Notes: generated from the sequence alone by a model not told the origin. A stretch of DNA of 6,418 bases from Marinospirillum sp. (GCF_014859565.1 NZ_JACUUA010000183.1:1-6418), one strand, 5' to 3'. Numbered from the stretch's first letter, positions 1-5,705 are shown. A program made the numbers and translations.

Positions 1-80
1 TTGAATTTACGGCTCATGGATTGGACTCTTGAATAGATAAAAGGCTGAATAAAGCAAAATAAATGGGGCTAATGATACAG
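1..80. other. AT-rich intergenic end of the window
   Basis: This short stretch lies beyond the probable thiQ terminator and is noticeably AT-rich. I see no coding frame with family resemblance, no clear promoter pair and no repeat in it. A small open frame crosses it on the minus strand, but it overlaps the 3' end of thiQ in another frame and has no ribosome binding site or recognisable domain, so it is not called. Confidence 0.4.
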
Positions 81-103
81 TAAAAAGCGGCTTGTCGCCT
101 GCT
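81..103 (-). terminator. Probable rho-independent terminator after thiQ
   Basis: Read on the minus strand, about 15 bases after the thiQ stop, GCAGGC and GCCGC form a five-pair GC-rich stem with one bulged A around a GACAA loop. It is followed at once by TTTTTA. The stem is short, so the strength is uncertain, but its place right after the last gene of the transporter set suits an operon end. Confidence 0.5.
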
Positions 104-117
104 CCCGACCGCCAGAA

Positions 118-750
118 TCAGATCATCAACAGCTGATCCGCCAGCACATCGGCATCCTCCTGCCGATGAGTGACCAGCAGAGCGACCTGCCCGGTATTTT
201 GCAGGGTCTTTTTCAGCCACTGCCCGGCAGTCTGGCGCATGGCATCATCTAACGCACTGAAGGGTTCATCCAGCAACACCACCGGCTGCGGGCGCAGCAC
301 AGTGCGGATCAGTGCCAGACGCTGCTTTTGTCCACCGGATAATTCCGAAGGCAGGCGTTGCAACAGACCATCCACCTGCAACAGCTGACAGGCATCCTGT
401 ACTGCCTGCCATTGAGCGACATTCGGTTTGGCTTTCGGAAAGCCCAGTTTGAGGTTTTCGGTCACCGACAGGTGCTCAAAAAAGTTCTGCTGCTGGAACA
501 ACAGCGACATCGGGCGCTGCTCAGGTGGTAACTGCTCCACGGCCTGCCCCTCAACCAGAATGCTGCCGGACTGAATGGGCAAAAAACCAGCCAGCGCCTC
601 CAGCAGTGAGGTCTTGCCGCTGCCACTGGCACCCATGATCACCACCAGCTCACCGGGCAACACCTGCAGATGGTGATGCCAGGTATGTGCTCCTACCTGC
701 AGCTGCAGATTTTTGATGTAGAGCAAGGGGGGTGTATTTCGATCTGACAA
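118..750 (-). CDS. thiQ: Thiamine ABC transporter ATP-binding protein ThiQ
   Basis: This is the cytoplasmic ATPase that powers thiamine (and TPP) import by the ThiBPQ transporter. All ABC motifs are visible in the 210-residue product: Walker A GASGSGKT (40-47), Q-loop Gln86 in SLLFQQQN, signature LSGGQKQR (137-144), Walker B VVLLDEP (157-163), D-loop SALD (165-168) and switch His195 in VTHR. The stretch around RRP/SLLFQ and LLDEPFSALD reads very like E. coli ThiQ. The product is about 20 residues shorter at the C-terminus than the 232-residue E. coli protein, ending right after the last core strand. The start is TTG, chosen because GGGAG lies 8 bases upstream and no ATG fits. In most gammaproteobacteria thiQ directly follows thiP; here about 1.2 kb carrying oppositely oriented hsp20 and parD separates them, so its transcription is an open question. 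Confidence 0.93.
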   Translation of the reverse strand: MSDRNTPPLLYIKNLQLQVGAHTWHHHLQVLPGELVVIMGASGSGKTSLLEALAGFLPIQSGSILVEGQAVEQLPPEQRPMSLLFQQQNFFEHLSVTENLKLGFPKAKPNVAQWQAVQDACQLLQVDGLLQRLPSELSGGQKQRLALIRTVLRPQPVVLLDEPFSALDDAMRQTAGQWLKKTLQNTGQVALLVTHRQEDADVLADQLLMI

Positions 751-818
751 AGGTAAAACTCCCGTCTGAAAACAATCCGGCAGGCCGAAAAACCGTCAGC
801 TTAGTGCACTGGCCTGAC

Positions 819-850
819 CTTGAAAAGTGAAGAAACCGAACCTATATAAT
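819..850 (+). promoter_or_regulatory. Putative heat-shock (sigma-32-like) promoter of hsp20
   Basis: CTTGAAAA at 819-826 matches the sigma-32 -35 element (CTTGAA). It is followed after 16 bases from CTTGAA by CCTATATAAT, a fair match to the C-rich heat-shock -10 region. The same bases can be read as a sigma-70 promoter, TTGAAA (820-825), 17 bases, TATATA (843-848). Placement about 65 bases before the ATG of a small heat-shock gene favours the sigma-32 reading, but dual recognition is possible. Confidence 0.55.
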
Positions 851-884
851 CAGAAGCCTATACAAGCTGATTCTGATGTTTCGC

Positions 885-916
885 AACGACCCTGACTGAA
901 ACCTCTGGAGGTTGTT
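885..916 (+). promoter_or_regulatory. Possible RNA-thermometer-like hairpin at the hsp20 ribosome binding site
   Basis: The hsp20 leader can fold so that the Shine-Dalgarno GGAGG (907-911) is partly hidden. AACGACC (885-891) pairs over seven bases, including one G-U, with GGTTGTT (910-916) just before the ATG. Alternatively a local hairpin pairs AACCT (900-904) with AGGTT (909-913). Many small heat-shock genes carry heat-melting leaders of this kind (ROSE, fourU). This is inferred from pairing by eye only. Confidence 0.3.
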
Positions 917-1492
917 ATGGATCTGAAAAAACTCAATCCGTGGAACTGGTTCAAGCATGAAGAATCCGATCACCAGCCATCCACCCTGCCGATCCGGCGC
1001 AGTGAATCCTCACCCTCAACCAGCCAGCAGCCAGCCGGTGGTCTCTGGCAACTGCACCGGGAAATGGATCGACTCTTTGATGAAGCCTTTCGTGGCTTTG
1101 GCCTGCCTACACGCCCTGGCAGCAGCCTGACCAGTAGTCAGCCCACTGCTTTTGTGCCCCGCCTGAATGTGGCCAGCACCGAACAGGGTTACAGCATCAC
1201 CCTGGAAGCACCGGGTCTCAGCCGTGAAGACATCAAGCTGGATCTTCAGGATCGCACCCTGTTTATCCGCGGTGAAAAGCGCCAGGAGAAGGAAGAAAAG
1301 GATCAACACTTTTACCGCATCGAACGCCATTACGGTCAGTTTCAGCGAGTGTTGGAACTCCCCGCCGATGTTGAACTCGAAAAGATCAGTGCCAGCATGA
1401 AGAATGGCGTGCTGACCCTGACGCTACCCCGTCAGACTGGCGTCATCAACAACGGCCAGCGCTCCATCAGCATCACTGATCAGGACACCTGA
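917..1492 (+). CDS. Small heat shock protein, Hsp20/alpha-crystallin family
   Basis: This is an ATP-independent holdase chaperone expected to form oligomers in the cytoplasm and keep unfolding proteins soluble. The 191-residue product has the usual three parts. The first is a variable N-terminus ending in the family-typical HREMDRLFDEAFRGFG (about 47-62). The second is an alpha-crystallin domain (about 80-171) with the closing ASMKNGVLTLTLP motif (159-171; the conserved A-x-x-x-x-G-V-L). The third is a short tail carrying the I-x-I oligomerisation motif as I184-S-I186. TGGAGG lies 5 bases before the ATG, a strong ribosome binding site. It has its own promoter and terminator and so is a single-gene unit, oriented against the thi genes on both sides. 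It is the longer, Hsp18/Hsp20 type of proteobacterial protein rather than IbpA/IbpB. I assign no gene symbol. Confidence 0.93.
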   Translation: MDLKKLNPWNWFKHEESDHQPSTLPIRRSESSPSTSQQPAGGLWQLHREMDRLFDEAFRGFGLPTRPGSSLTSSQPTAFVPRLNVASTEQGYSITLEAPGLSREDIKLDLQDRTLFIRGEKRQEKEEKDQHFYRIERHYGQFQRVLELPADVELEKISASMKNGVLTLTLPRQTGVINNGQRSISITDQDT

Positions 1493-1536
1493 TCGACTGA
1501 TCCAGTATTTTGCTTTGCTCTTATCTTCCCCACTCC

Positions 1537-1561
1537 GCCCGGCACCTGCCGGGCTTTTTTT
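1537..1561 (+). terminator. Rho-independent terminator of hsp20
   Basis: A perfect seven-pair stem GCCCGGC/GCCGGGC with an ACCT loop is followed directly by seven T residues, 45 bases after the hsp20 stop. On the minus strand the stem is followed by a G/A-rich tract with no T run, so it should act only on rightward transcription and should not stop leftward transcripts heading to thiQ. Confidence 0.9.
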
Positions 1562-1601
1562 GACCCTCTCACAGCGACCTTCTGTATGGCAAACTTTGCC
1601 A
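1560..1601 (+). promoter_or_regulatory. Putative parD promoter with autoregulatory operator
   Basis: TTGACC (1560-1565) is a good -35 candidate and begins inside the T tract of the hsp20 terminator. A weak -10 (TGTATG, 1583-1588) follows at 17 bases. Overlapping its end is a perfect inverted repeat, TGGCAAA-C-TTTGCCA (1587-1601). Ribbon-helix-helix antitoxins such as ParD bind repeats of this sort over their own promoter, so this is the best operator candidate. The -10 match is poor, so the promoter itself is tentative. Confidence 0.4.
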
Positions 1602-1633
1602 ATCCATGCCAAAATCCATCCAGGAGGTGCACT

Positions 1634-1918
1634 ATGGCAACCATGAATGTATCACTGCCCGATGCCATGAAAACCTGGGTCGAGCAGCAAGCGGACAGCG
1701 GGCGTTACAGCAACGCCAGTGACTATGTGCGAGATCTGATCCGCCGTGATCAGGAACGTGCCGACAAACTGGCTCGGATGCAGGCACTTGTAGATGAAGG
1801 ACGCAACAGCGGTATCGGTAACCGCTCCATGGAAGAACTAAAGCAGACTGCACGTCGACTGGTGCAGGAAGCAGGGAAGCAAACCCGTCATGACCTGGCA
1901 ACTCACTCACAAAGCTGA
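1634..1918 (+). CDS. parD: ParD-family ribbon-helix-helix antitoxin (orphan)
   Basis: This is a type II antitoxin that would bind and neutralise a ParE gyrase poison and repress its own promoter as a dimer. The 94-residue product starts with the DNA-binding strand MATMNVSLPDAMKTWVEQQ and continues with the diagnostic SGRYSNASDYVRDLIRRDQ (about 22-40). A toxin-binding C-terminal part follows, with ALVDEGRNSGIGNRSMEEL (about 50-68). Length and motifs are typical of a complete ParD. The ATG is preceded by AGGAGGTG at 4 bases, better than the in-frame ATG 48 bases upstream, which falls within the operator palindrome. The parE start overlaps its last 29 bases, the usual coupled layout, but that toxin is broken, so ParD is now an orphan that may still repress its operator or neutralise related toxins elsewhere. 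Confidence 0.92.
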   Translation: MATMNVSLPDAMKTWVEQQADSGRYSNASDYVRDLIRRDQERADKLARMQALVDEGRNSGIGNRSMEELKQTARRLVQEAGKQTRHDLATHSQS

Positions 1919-2036
1919 AGAAGATTTGATCATTTATCAGCTGGATGCACAAAACCATCCTTTGATTCTGCGTGTTCGGCATTGCCGCGAAGACTGGCAA
2001 TCACCACCCCACGATCCAGCAACCACAGCCCCGTAA
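1890..2036 (+). pseudogene. parE: ParE toxin remnant with large in-frame internal deletion
   Basis: The frame opens with MTWQLTHKAEEDLI, a typical ParE N-terminus (strand 1 and the start of helix 1). It then passes directly into IIYQLD...LILRVRHCREDW, the typical ParE C-terminal strands, giving only 48 residues where the family has about 95-100. Roughly 50 codons are missing, and both ends remain in one frame. The missing part should contain the two N-terminal helices that ParD contacts and the core strands, so no toxin activity is expected. The short TTGATC at the joint (1926-1931) could have served as microhomology for the deletion. The last codons, past REDWQ, have no ParE counterpart that I recognise and probably run into former thiP sequence. 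The whole 3' half is antisense to the thiP end. A functional mini-protein cannot be excluded but is unlikely. Confidence 0.75.
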
Positions 2037-3579
2037 ACGCCAGTGCCAATAACCACAGCGAGGCCAATGCAGCTTCACCAAGGCGGTAAGCTCCGGCCAG
2101 TTCGTGAATCAGCCAAGGTAAGGTGCGGTGTTCGGCCTGTCCAAAAATACCAAAGATGGCAAAGTCCCCCAGTGTTAGTACCAGGCACAAGCCTGTCACG
2201 CGCAACAAGGCCGGTTGCAGGCAGGGCAGAATCACTCGCCGCCAGTGCAACCAGGGAGAAAGCTGCAAGCTGGACGCCAGCCGCTGGTAACTGCTGCGAT
2301 AAGCAAACACCGCTGGTTTTAACTGGGAGAAGGCAAAAGGCAGCGCTACCAGTGCATTCAACCAGATCACCGCCAGCCAGCCCCAGTCCAGCCAGTTGAT
2401 GTAACCCATAAAAAAGATGTACAACCCAACACTCAGCACCATGCCCGGCACCACCAGATGATGCAGCGCGGCCAGTGTCGCCAGTGGTTGTATAAAAGAC
2501 GGGAGGGAGGTCTTCTGCCGTGAGCCACAGGCCACCCAGGCCAACAGCAAGGCCATCAACAGCGCCAACAGACTGGCAGCCAACGCAAAAAACAGTGACC
2601 AGCTGCTGGCCAGCCAGAGTTGTGACCAGGGCAAACGCGCCCAACCCCGACTGATGATTGCAGGCACAAGACTTAGCACCGGAAGGGTCAGAAACAGCAA
2701 TACCATCAGGTAATATCCTCGCCCAATCCAGTTGCTGAAACCGGACAAAACGGGTCGCCAACCGGATTCACCACTGGGTGCGGCCAGCCATTGTAGTTTG
2801 CCCCAACGACTGATCAACCAGAACAGGCCACCGGCTAACAGTAGCTGAGTCCAGGCCAGAAACAGCGCTTCGGAAGGGTTGAAATGGTATTTTAGTGCCT
2901 GAAAAATCGCTACTTCCAATGTGGAAGCTGCAGGACCCCCACCCAGTGCCAGCACCACCGCAAAGCTGTTAAAACACAAAAGAAAGATAAAACCGAACAA
3001 GGCAGGCAACACCCCACGCAGAGCAGGCCACTCCAGTAAAAGGAAACGTCTGAAACCAGTCAGTTGCAACTGCGCCGCCATTTTCCAAGCGGAGGTCGGA
3101 ATACTGCCCCACTGAGCACTCAGCACTCGCAAAGCCAGTGGCAGATTCAGAAACACATGCGCCAGCAGAATGCCGGTCAGGCCATAAAGTGACCAGCCAG
3201 AATGAAATAATTCGGTGAACAGCGGCGTCAGCCAGCCGGAATAACCGAACATCACCACTAGCCCGGTGATCAGAATCAAGCTGGGCATCACAAAACACAG
3301 CAGGCACCAGCGCAGAAAAGCCGCCTTACCCGGCAAGCGCAAATCCAGCGCCAGCACTCGTGCCAACGGCAAGGCCAATACCACCGAGATTAATGCACTC
3401 AACAGCGCCTGCCAGAGAGTAAAACGTAACACCTGCCAAAACCAGGGATCTTGCCACAGATGCACATCTGCCGGTTGCTGCCAGCCCGTCAGTGCCAGCA
3501 GCGCCAATCCACTGCTGCCAAACAGCAACAGCAGTACCGACCATAGAAGAACATTGTTCAACCTCAAATCAACCGCCAA
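1930..3579 (-). CDS. thiP: Thiamine ABC transporter permease ThiP
   Basis: This is the inner-membrane channel subunit of ThiBPQ and, as in E. coli (536 residues), a fused permease with two homologous halves in one chain. The 549 residues hold about a dozen hydrophobic segments. The first half has LLAHVFLNLPLALR (138-151), a coupling-helix EAA-type loop around 167-190 (AAQLQLTGFRRFLLLEWPAL) and FAVVLALGGGP (206-216), all near-identical in pattern to E. coli ThiP. The second half repeats this with SSLQLSPWLHWRRVILP (436-452) and LGDFAIFGIFG...RTLP (470-488). There is no ATG. TTG 3579, 3567 and 3561 are possible. TTG 3567 has GGCGG 5 bases upstream and lies one base after the stop of the preceding nuclease-like gene, suggesting stop-restart coupling. 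The final 25 or so residues are unlike E. coli ThiP and are antisense to the parE remnant, so the C-terminus may have been replaced. Confidence 0.92.
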   Translation of the reverse strand: MAVDLRLNNVLLWSVLLLLFGSSGLALLALTGWQQPADVHLWQDPWFWQVLRFTLWQALLSALISVVLALPLARVLALDLRLPGKAAFLRWCLLCFVMPSLILITGLVVMFGYSGWLTPLFTELFHSGWSLYGLTGILLAHVFLNLPLALRVLSAQWGSIPTSAWKMAAQLQLTGFRRFLLLEWPALRGVLPALFGFIFLLCFNSFAVVLALGGGPAASTLEVAIFQALKYHFNPSEALFLAWTQLLLAGGLFWLISRWGKLQWLAAPSGESGWRPVLSGFSNWIGRGYYLMVLLFLTLPVLSLVPAIISRGWARLPWSQLWLASSWSLFFALAASLLALLMALLLAWVACGSRQKTSLPSFIQPLATLAALHHLVVPGMVLSVGLYIFFMGYINWLDWGWLAVIWLNALVALPFAFSQLKPAVFAYRSSYQRLASSLQLSPWLHWRRVILPCLQPALLRVTGLCLVLTLGDFAIFGIFGQAEHRTLPWLIHELAGAYRLGEAALASLWLLALAFTGLWLLDRGVVIASLRGNAEHAESKDGFVHPADK

Positions 3580-4516
3580 CCTTGTTATAGGCTAACGTGA
3601 TGAACTGCTTGACCTGCTCGAACTCCACCTCGTTGACTACAGTGAACTCCACATCACCAGTACCATAGTGACCAATGGAGGTAACGTCTCGGTAGTTGGG
3701 TGTTCCAGATGGAATATCCGAAGGCTTTAATTTCAGGAACAGTTTGATGTTTTTGCCTTTAACTTCCATGCAGGCAATATTCTGGGAAATCTTATAAGCA
3801 ACATAAAACTTCTTGGGTACTTCTTCTATGGACTCATCAAGACCAAGGATAAATTCACGAATCATCCCTGATAAATCACAGATATCTTCGCTTTTTCCAT
3901 CAAGCCTTTCTTCAAACGTATAGGTAGCTGTCGCACGAGTTAAGGCTGCTTTTTTACCTGCCTGAACCATGACTGGATTTTTGTAACCGTTATCAGTTGC
4001 CCTGACGACTGGTGCAACGACTGATTTGCTGGTGTGAAAAACTTCCTCAAGATAAATCGAGTTATTGGAAAACAAACGATATTTCCATAGCTCAATGTTC
4101 GCGCCCATCACTTGAACAGCATGAAGATCGTATTTTTTGTAGTTGGGAGCGATACATATCACCCGCACATCAGACCAGTCCACTTTGGTGTCTTTGCCAA
4201 GCTGCCCCTGCACTGCGATTTCAAAATCACCTTTATGGTCTTGAATCCAATGCAGGTAAAAGAGGCTCTGATTGATCAGCTCTGATGACTCGACCTTTTT
4301 GTATTCAATGATGACAGGGTTGTCTTCCTCGGATAATGCGAGACTATCAATTCGTCCTGCATGTTGCGCTCCGGTTGAAAATTCACTGGCAACAAACCGG
4401 CAGTTAAAAACGGTTTCCAGGTTCTTCTCGATCAGAGTCTGCAAATCCTTTTCCAGAGCAAAGTTCTTTTGCTCCACAGCAGACAGTTTATCTCCATCAA
4501 TATCAAATATAGGCAC
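3569..4516 (-). CDS. PD-(D/E)XK nuclease-like protein with DUF5655 C-terminal domain
   Basis: This is a 315-residue protein of unknown physiological role. The N-terminal half looks like a PD-(D/E)XK nuclease fold. Asp57 in AGRIDSLAL and Glu71-x-Lys73 in NPVIIEYKK are spaced like the metal-binding catalytic residues, as in NucS/DUF91-type proteins, and Glu22 in FALEKDLQTLIEKN may belong to the same site. The C-terminal part (about 205-313), with KKFYVAYK, IKLFLKL and YRDVTSIGHYGTGDVE, matches the DUF5655 pattern. No signal peptide or membrane segment is seen, so it should be cytoplasmic. The GTG start has AAGGAG 9 bases upstream. The gene is 39 bases after thiB on the same strand and overlaps the thiP start, so it should be co-transcribed and riboswitch-controlled. 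It is strikingly AT-rich (21 and 24 GC of 60 in two samples, against 36 of 60 in thiB), which points to recent acquisition. A defence role is possible but unproven. Confidence 0.8.
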   Translation of the reverse strand: MPIFDIDGDKLSAVEQKNFALEKDLQTLIEKNLETVFNCRFVASEFSTGAQHAGRIDSLALSEEDNPVIIEYKKVESSELINQSLFYLHWIQDHKGDFEIAVQGQLGKDTKVDWSDVRVICIAPNYKKYDLHAVQVMGANIELWKYRLFSNNSIYLEEVFHTSKSVVAPVVRATDNGYKNPVMVQAGKKAALTRATATYTFEERLDGKSEDICDLSGMIREFILGLDESIEEVPKKFYVAYKISQNIACMEVKGKNIKLFLKLKPSDIPSGTPNYRDVTSIGHYGTGDVEFTVVNEVEFEQVKQFITLAYNKVGG

Positions 4517-4555
4517 TTGTCATCACTCCTTGGTCTTGGGATCAGCGTTCAGATT

Positions 4556-5587
4556 TCACTGGCTGACGGCAGAGCGCCACTCTCGAATCCAGGCCTGGCG
4601 CTGCTCACGGATCTGCTGTGGTGTAAAACCCACGGCTTGCGGTTGAATCAACTGATCAAAAGCCTGCGGCAGCTCCACACTTTCGCGCACCGGCAGCATC
4701 CAGTTGGTCACCGGGATGATCTGCTGGGCTTCTTCACTCAGCAGGAATTGCAGAAAATCCCGCGCCAGATCGGCCTGTTGGCTGTAACGGCTGATGGCCG
4801 CCACTTCGATTTGCATCGGGTGGCCTTCACTGAACAGGGCAGCCTGATAACGACTTTCTTCTTCCACCAGCAGGTGATAAGCCGGTGAGGTGGTGTAACT
4901 CAGCACATAGTCGGCCTCCCCTTCCAGAAACAGGGTATAAGCTTCCGACCAGCCTTTGGTCACCGTCACGGTGCGCGGGCGCAGTTGTTGCCAAGCCTGA
5001 GTGGCCTGATTGCCATACACCGCTTTCATCCAGATCAGCAGCCCCTGCCCCGGTGTACTGGTGCGTGGATCCTGATAAATCACCCGTGCATCACTGTCCA
5101 GCAGTGCCGCCAGTGAATCCACCGGTTCGGGGGTACGCTGGGCATCATAAATGAAGGCAAAATAACCGTAATCAAACGGCAGAAAATCCTGATCCTGCCA
5201 GTTCAGCGCCGATTTTAATTGCAGTGTTTCCAGCGACAGGCCATGCGGTTGCACCAGCTTAAGATGACGTGCTTCTTCGATCAGCGCATCATCCAGCCCC
5301 AGCACCAGATCGGCACGGGTATTGGCACCCTCCAGACGCAGCCGGTTCAACAGACTGACACCATCGTCACTGCTGATATAATTCACCCGACAATTGCAGT
5401 GCGACTCAAAGACCTCCTTCAACTGTGGCCCCGGCCCCCACTCACTGGTGAAGGATGAATAGGTGTACACATTCAATGTTGGCAGCGATGCGCCAGATGA
5501 TTGAGCCAGCAGTGAACTAACCGGAAACACACACAGCGCCAGCAACAGCAAGCTGCGCTGTAATACAGCAGAGATTTGATTGTTCAT
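4556..5587 (-). CDS. thiB: Thiamine ABC transporter substrate-binding protein ThiB (TbpA)
   Basis: This is the periplasmic protein that captures thiamine, thiamine phosphate and TPP and delivers them to ThiP. The 343-residue form starts MNNQ and has a classic Sec signal peptide: a short N-region with one Arg, a hydrophobic core LLLLALCVF and likely cleavage after LLA (near residue 28). Diagnostic stretches shared with E. coli TbpA include VYTYSSFTSEWGPGP, the NC pair in CNCRV, DGVSLLNRLRLEG, PFDYGYFAF, IYQDPRTSTPG, TVTKGWSEAY, LSYTTSPAYH and the closing RQAWIREWRSAVS. The family's ligand-clamping aromatics lie within these blocks. Start choice: ATG 5587 lies just before the signal peptide, with AAGG 11 bases upstream. 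ATG 5608 would add seven residues and has GGGAG 4 bases upstream, but sits inside the riboswitch P1 helix. It is the first gene of the riboswitch-led operon. Confidence 0.95.
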   Translation of the reverse strand: MNNQISAVLQRSLLLLALCVFPVSSLLAQSSGASLPTLNVYTYSSFTSEWGPGPQLKEVFESHCNCRVNYISSDDGVSLLNRLRLEGANTRADLVLGLDDALIEEARHLKLVQPHGLSLETLQLKSALNWQDQDFLPFDYGYFAFIYDAQRTPEPVDSLAALLDSDARVIYQDPRTSTPGQGLLIWMKAVYGNQATQAWQQLRPRTVTVTKGWSEAYTLFLEGEADYVLSYTTSPAYHLLVEEESRYQAALFSEGHPMQIEVAAISRYSQQADLARDFLQFLLSEEAQQIIPVTNWMLPVRESVELPQAFDQLIQPQAVGFTPQQIREQRQAWIREWRSAVSQ

Positions 5588-5602
5588 GATAAGAATGACC
5601 TT

Positions 5603-5705
5603 GCCCATCCCACTCCCTACGCCGGTGCTAACCGGATCAGGTTCAGCGGGTAGAATTTCTCAGCCACACGGCAAATTACCGTGGGCACCCCGATGAGACA
5701 GGGGC
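5603..5705 (-). promoter_or_regulatory. TPP (thiamine pyrophosphate) riboswitch, THI element
   Basis: Read on the minus strand, all conserved THI-box parts are present in order: CGGGGTGCCC, the P3 stem CACGG/CCGTG with its loop, GGCTGAGA, TACCCGC, GAACCTGATC, the P4-P5 hairpin CCGG-TTAGCA-CCGG, and GCGTAGGGA. CTCAT pairs with GTGGG to close P1, and outer GCCC/GGGC bases could extend it. TPP binding should stabilise this fold and lower expression of thiB and the genes behind it. The 3' side of P1 reaches to within about 20 bases of the thiB start and covers the GGGAG and AAGG candidates or their immediate neighbours. No T-tract terminator follows, so control at translation initiation is the likely mode. 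Confidence 0.96.

Larger units (their letters stand above)
751..916. other. Divergent intergenic region between thiQ and hsp20
   Basis: This region holds the thiQ ribosome binding site (GGGAG at 759-763, minus strand) and, on the other strand, the hsp20 promoter and leader. Between them, CAGGCC at 781-786 and GGCCTG at 811-816 form an inverted repeat. A perfect 8-base palindrome, AGTGCACT, lies inside it at 803-810. I could not find a convincing sigma-70 promoter for thiQ on the minus strand; TATATA at 843-848 reads the same on both strands but lacks a good -35 for thiQ. Confidence 0.6.

Noticed and set aside
14..220. Minus-strand open frame of 68 codons overlapping the end of thiQ
   Set aside because: It overlaps thiQ in another frame and has no ribosome binding site or recognisable domain. 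A weak resemblance to a frameshifted ThiQ tail is noted separately.
1016..1330. Minus-strand frame of 104 codons within hsp20
   Set aside because: It is antisense to the conserved alpha-crystallin region and has no ribosome binding site or family resemblance.
1586..1633. In-frame upstream ATG extending ParD by 16 residues
   Set aside because: The extra residues do not look like a ribbon-helix-helix start, the ATG falls inside the operator palindrome, and ATG 1634 has a much better ribosome binding site.
751..2036. Insertion sequence, transposon or integron cassette carrying hsp20-parD-parE'
   Set aside because: I found no transposase, no terminal inverted repeats, no matching direct repeats at the two edges and no attC-like palindrome, so the block is described only as inserted or rearranged DNA.
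2075..2761. Long minus-strand frame of 228 codons inside thiP
   Set aside because: It lies entirely within thiP in another frame. Its Gly/Ala/Leu-rich composition is what GC-rich membrane-protein DNA gives out of frame, and thiP is certain.
3569..4516. Complete restriction-modification or other named defence system
   Set aside because: Only one nuclease-like gene is present, with no methyltransferase, helicase or other partner, so no system can be claimed.
5588..5608. Upstream ATG extending ThiB by seven residues
   Set aside because: It lies in the P1 helix of the riboswitch, and the shorter form already begins with a normal signal peptide. GGGAG is well placed for it, however, so it is not fully excluded.
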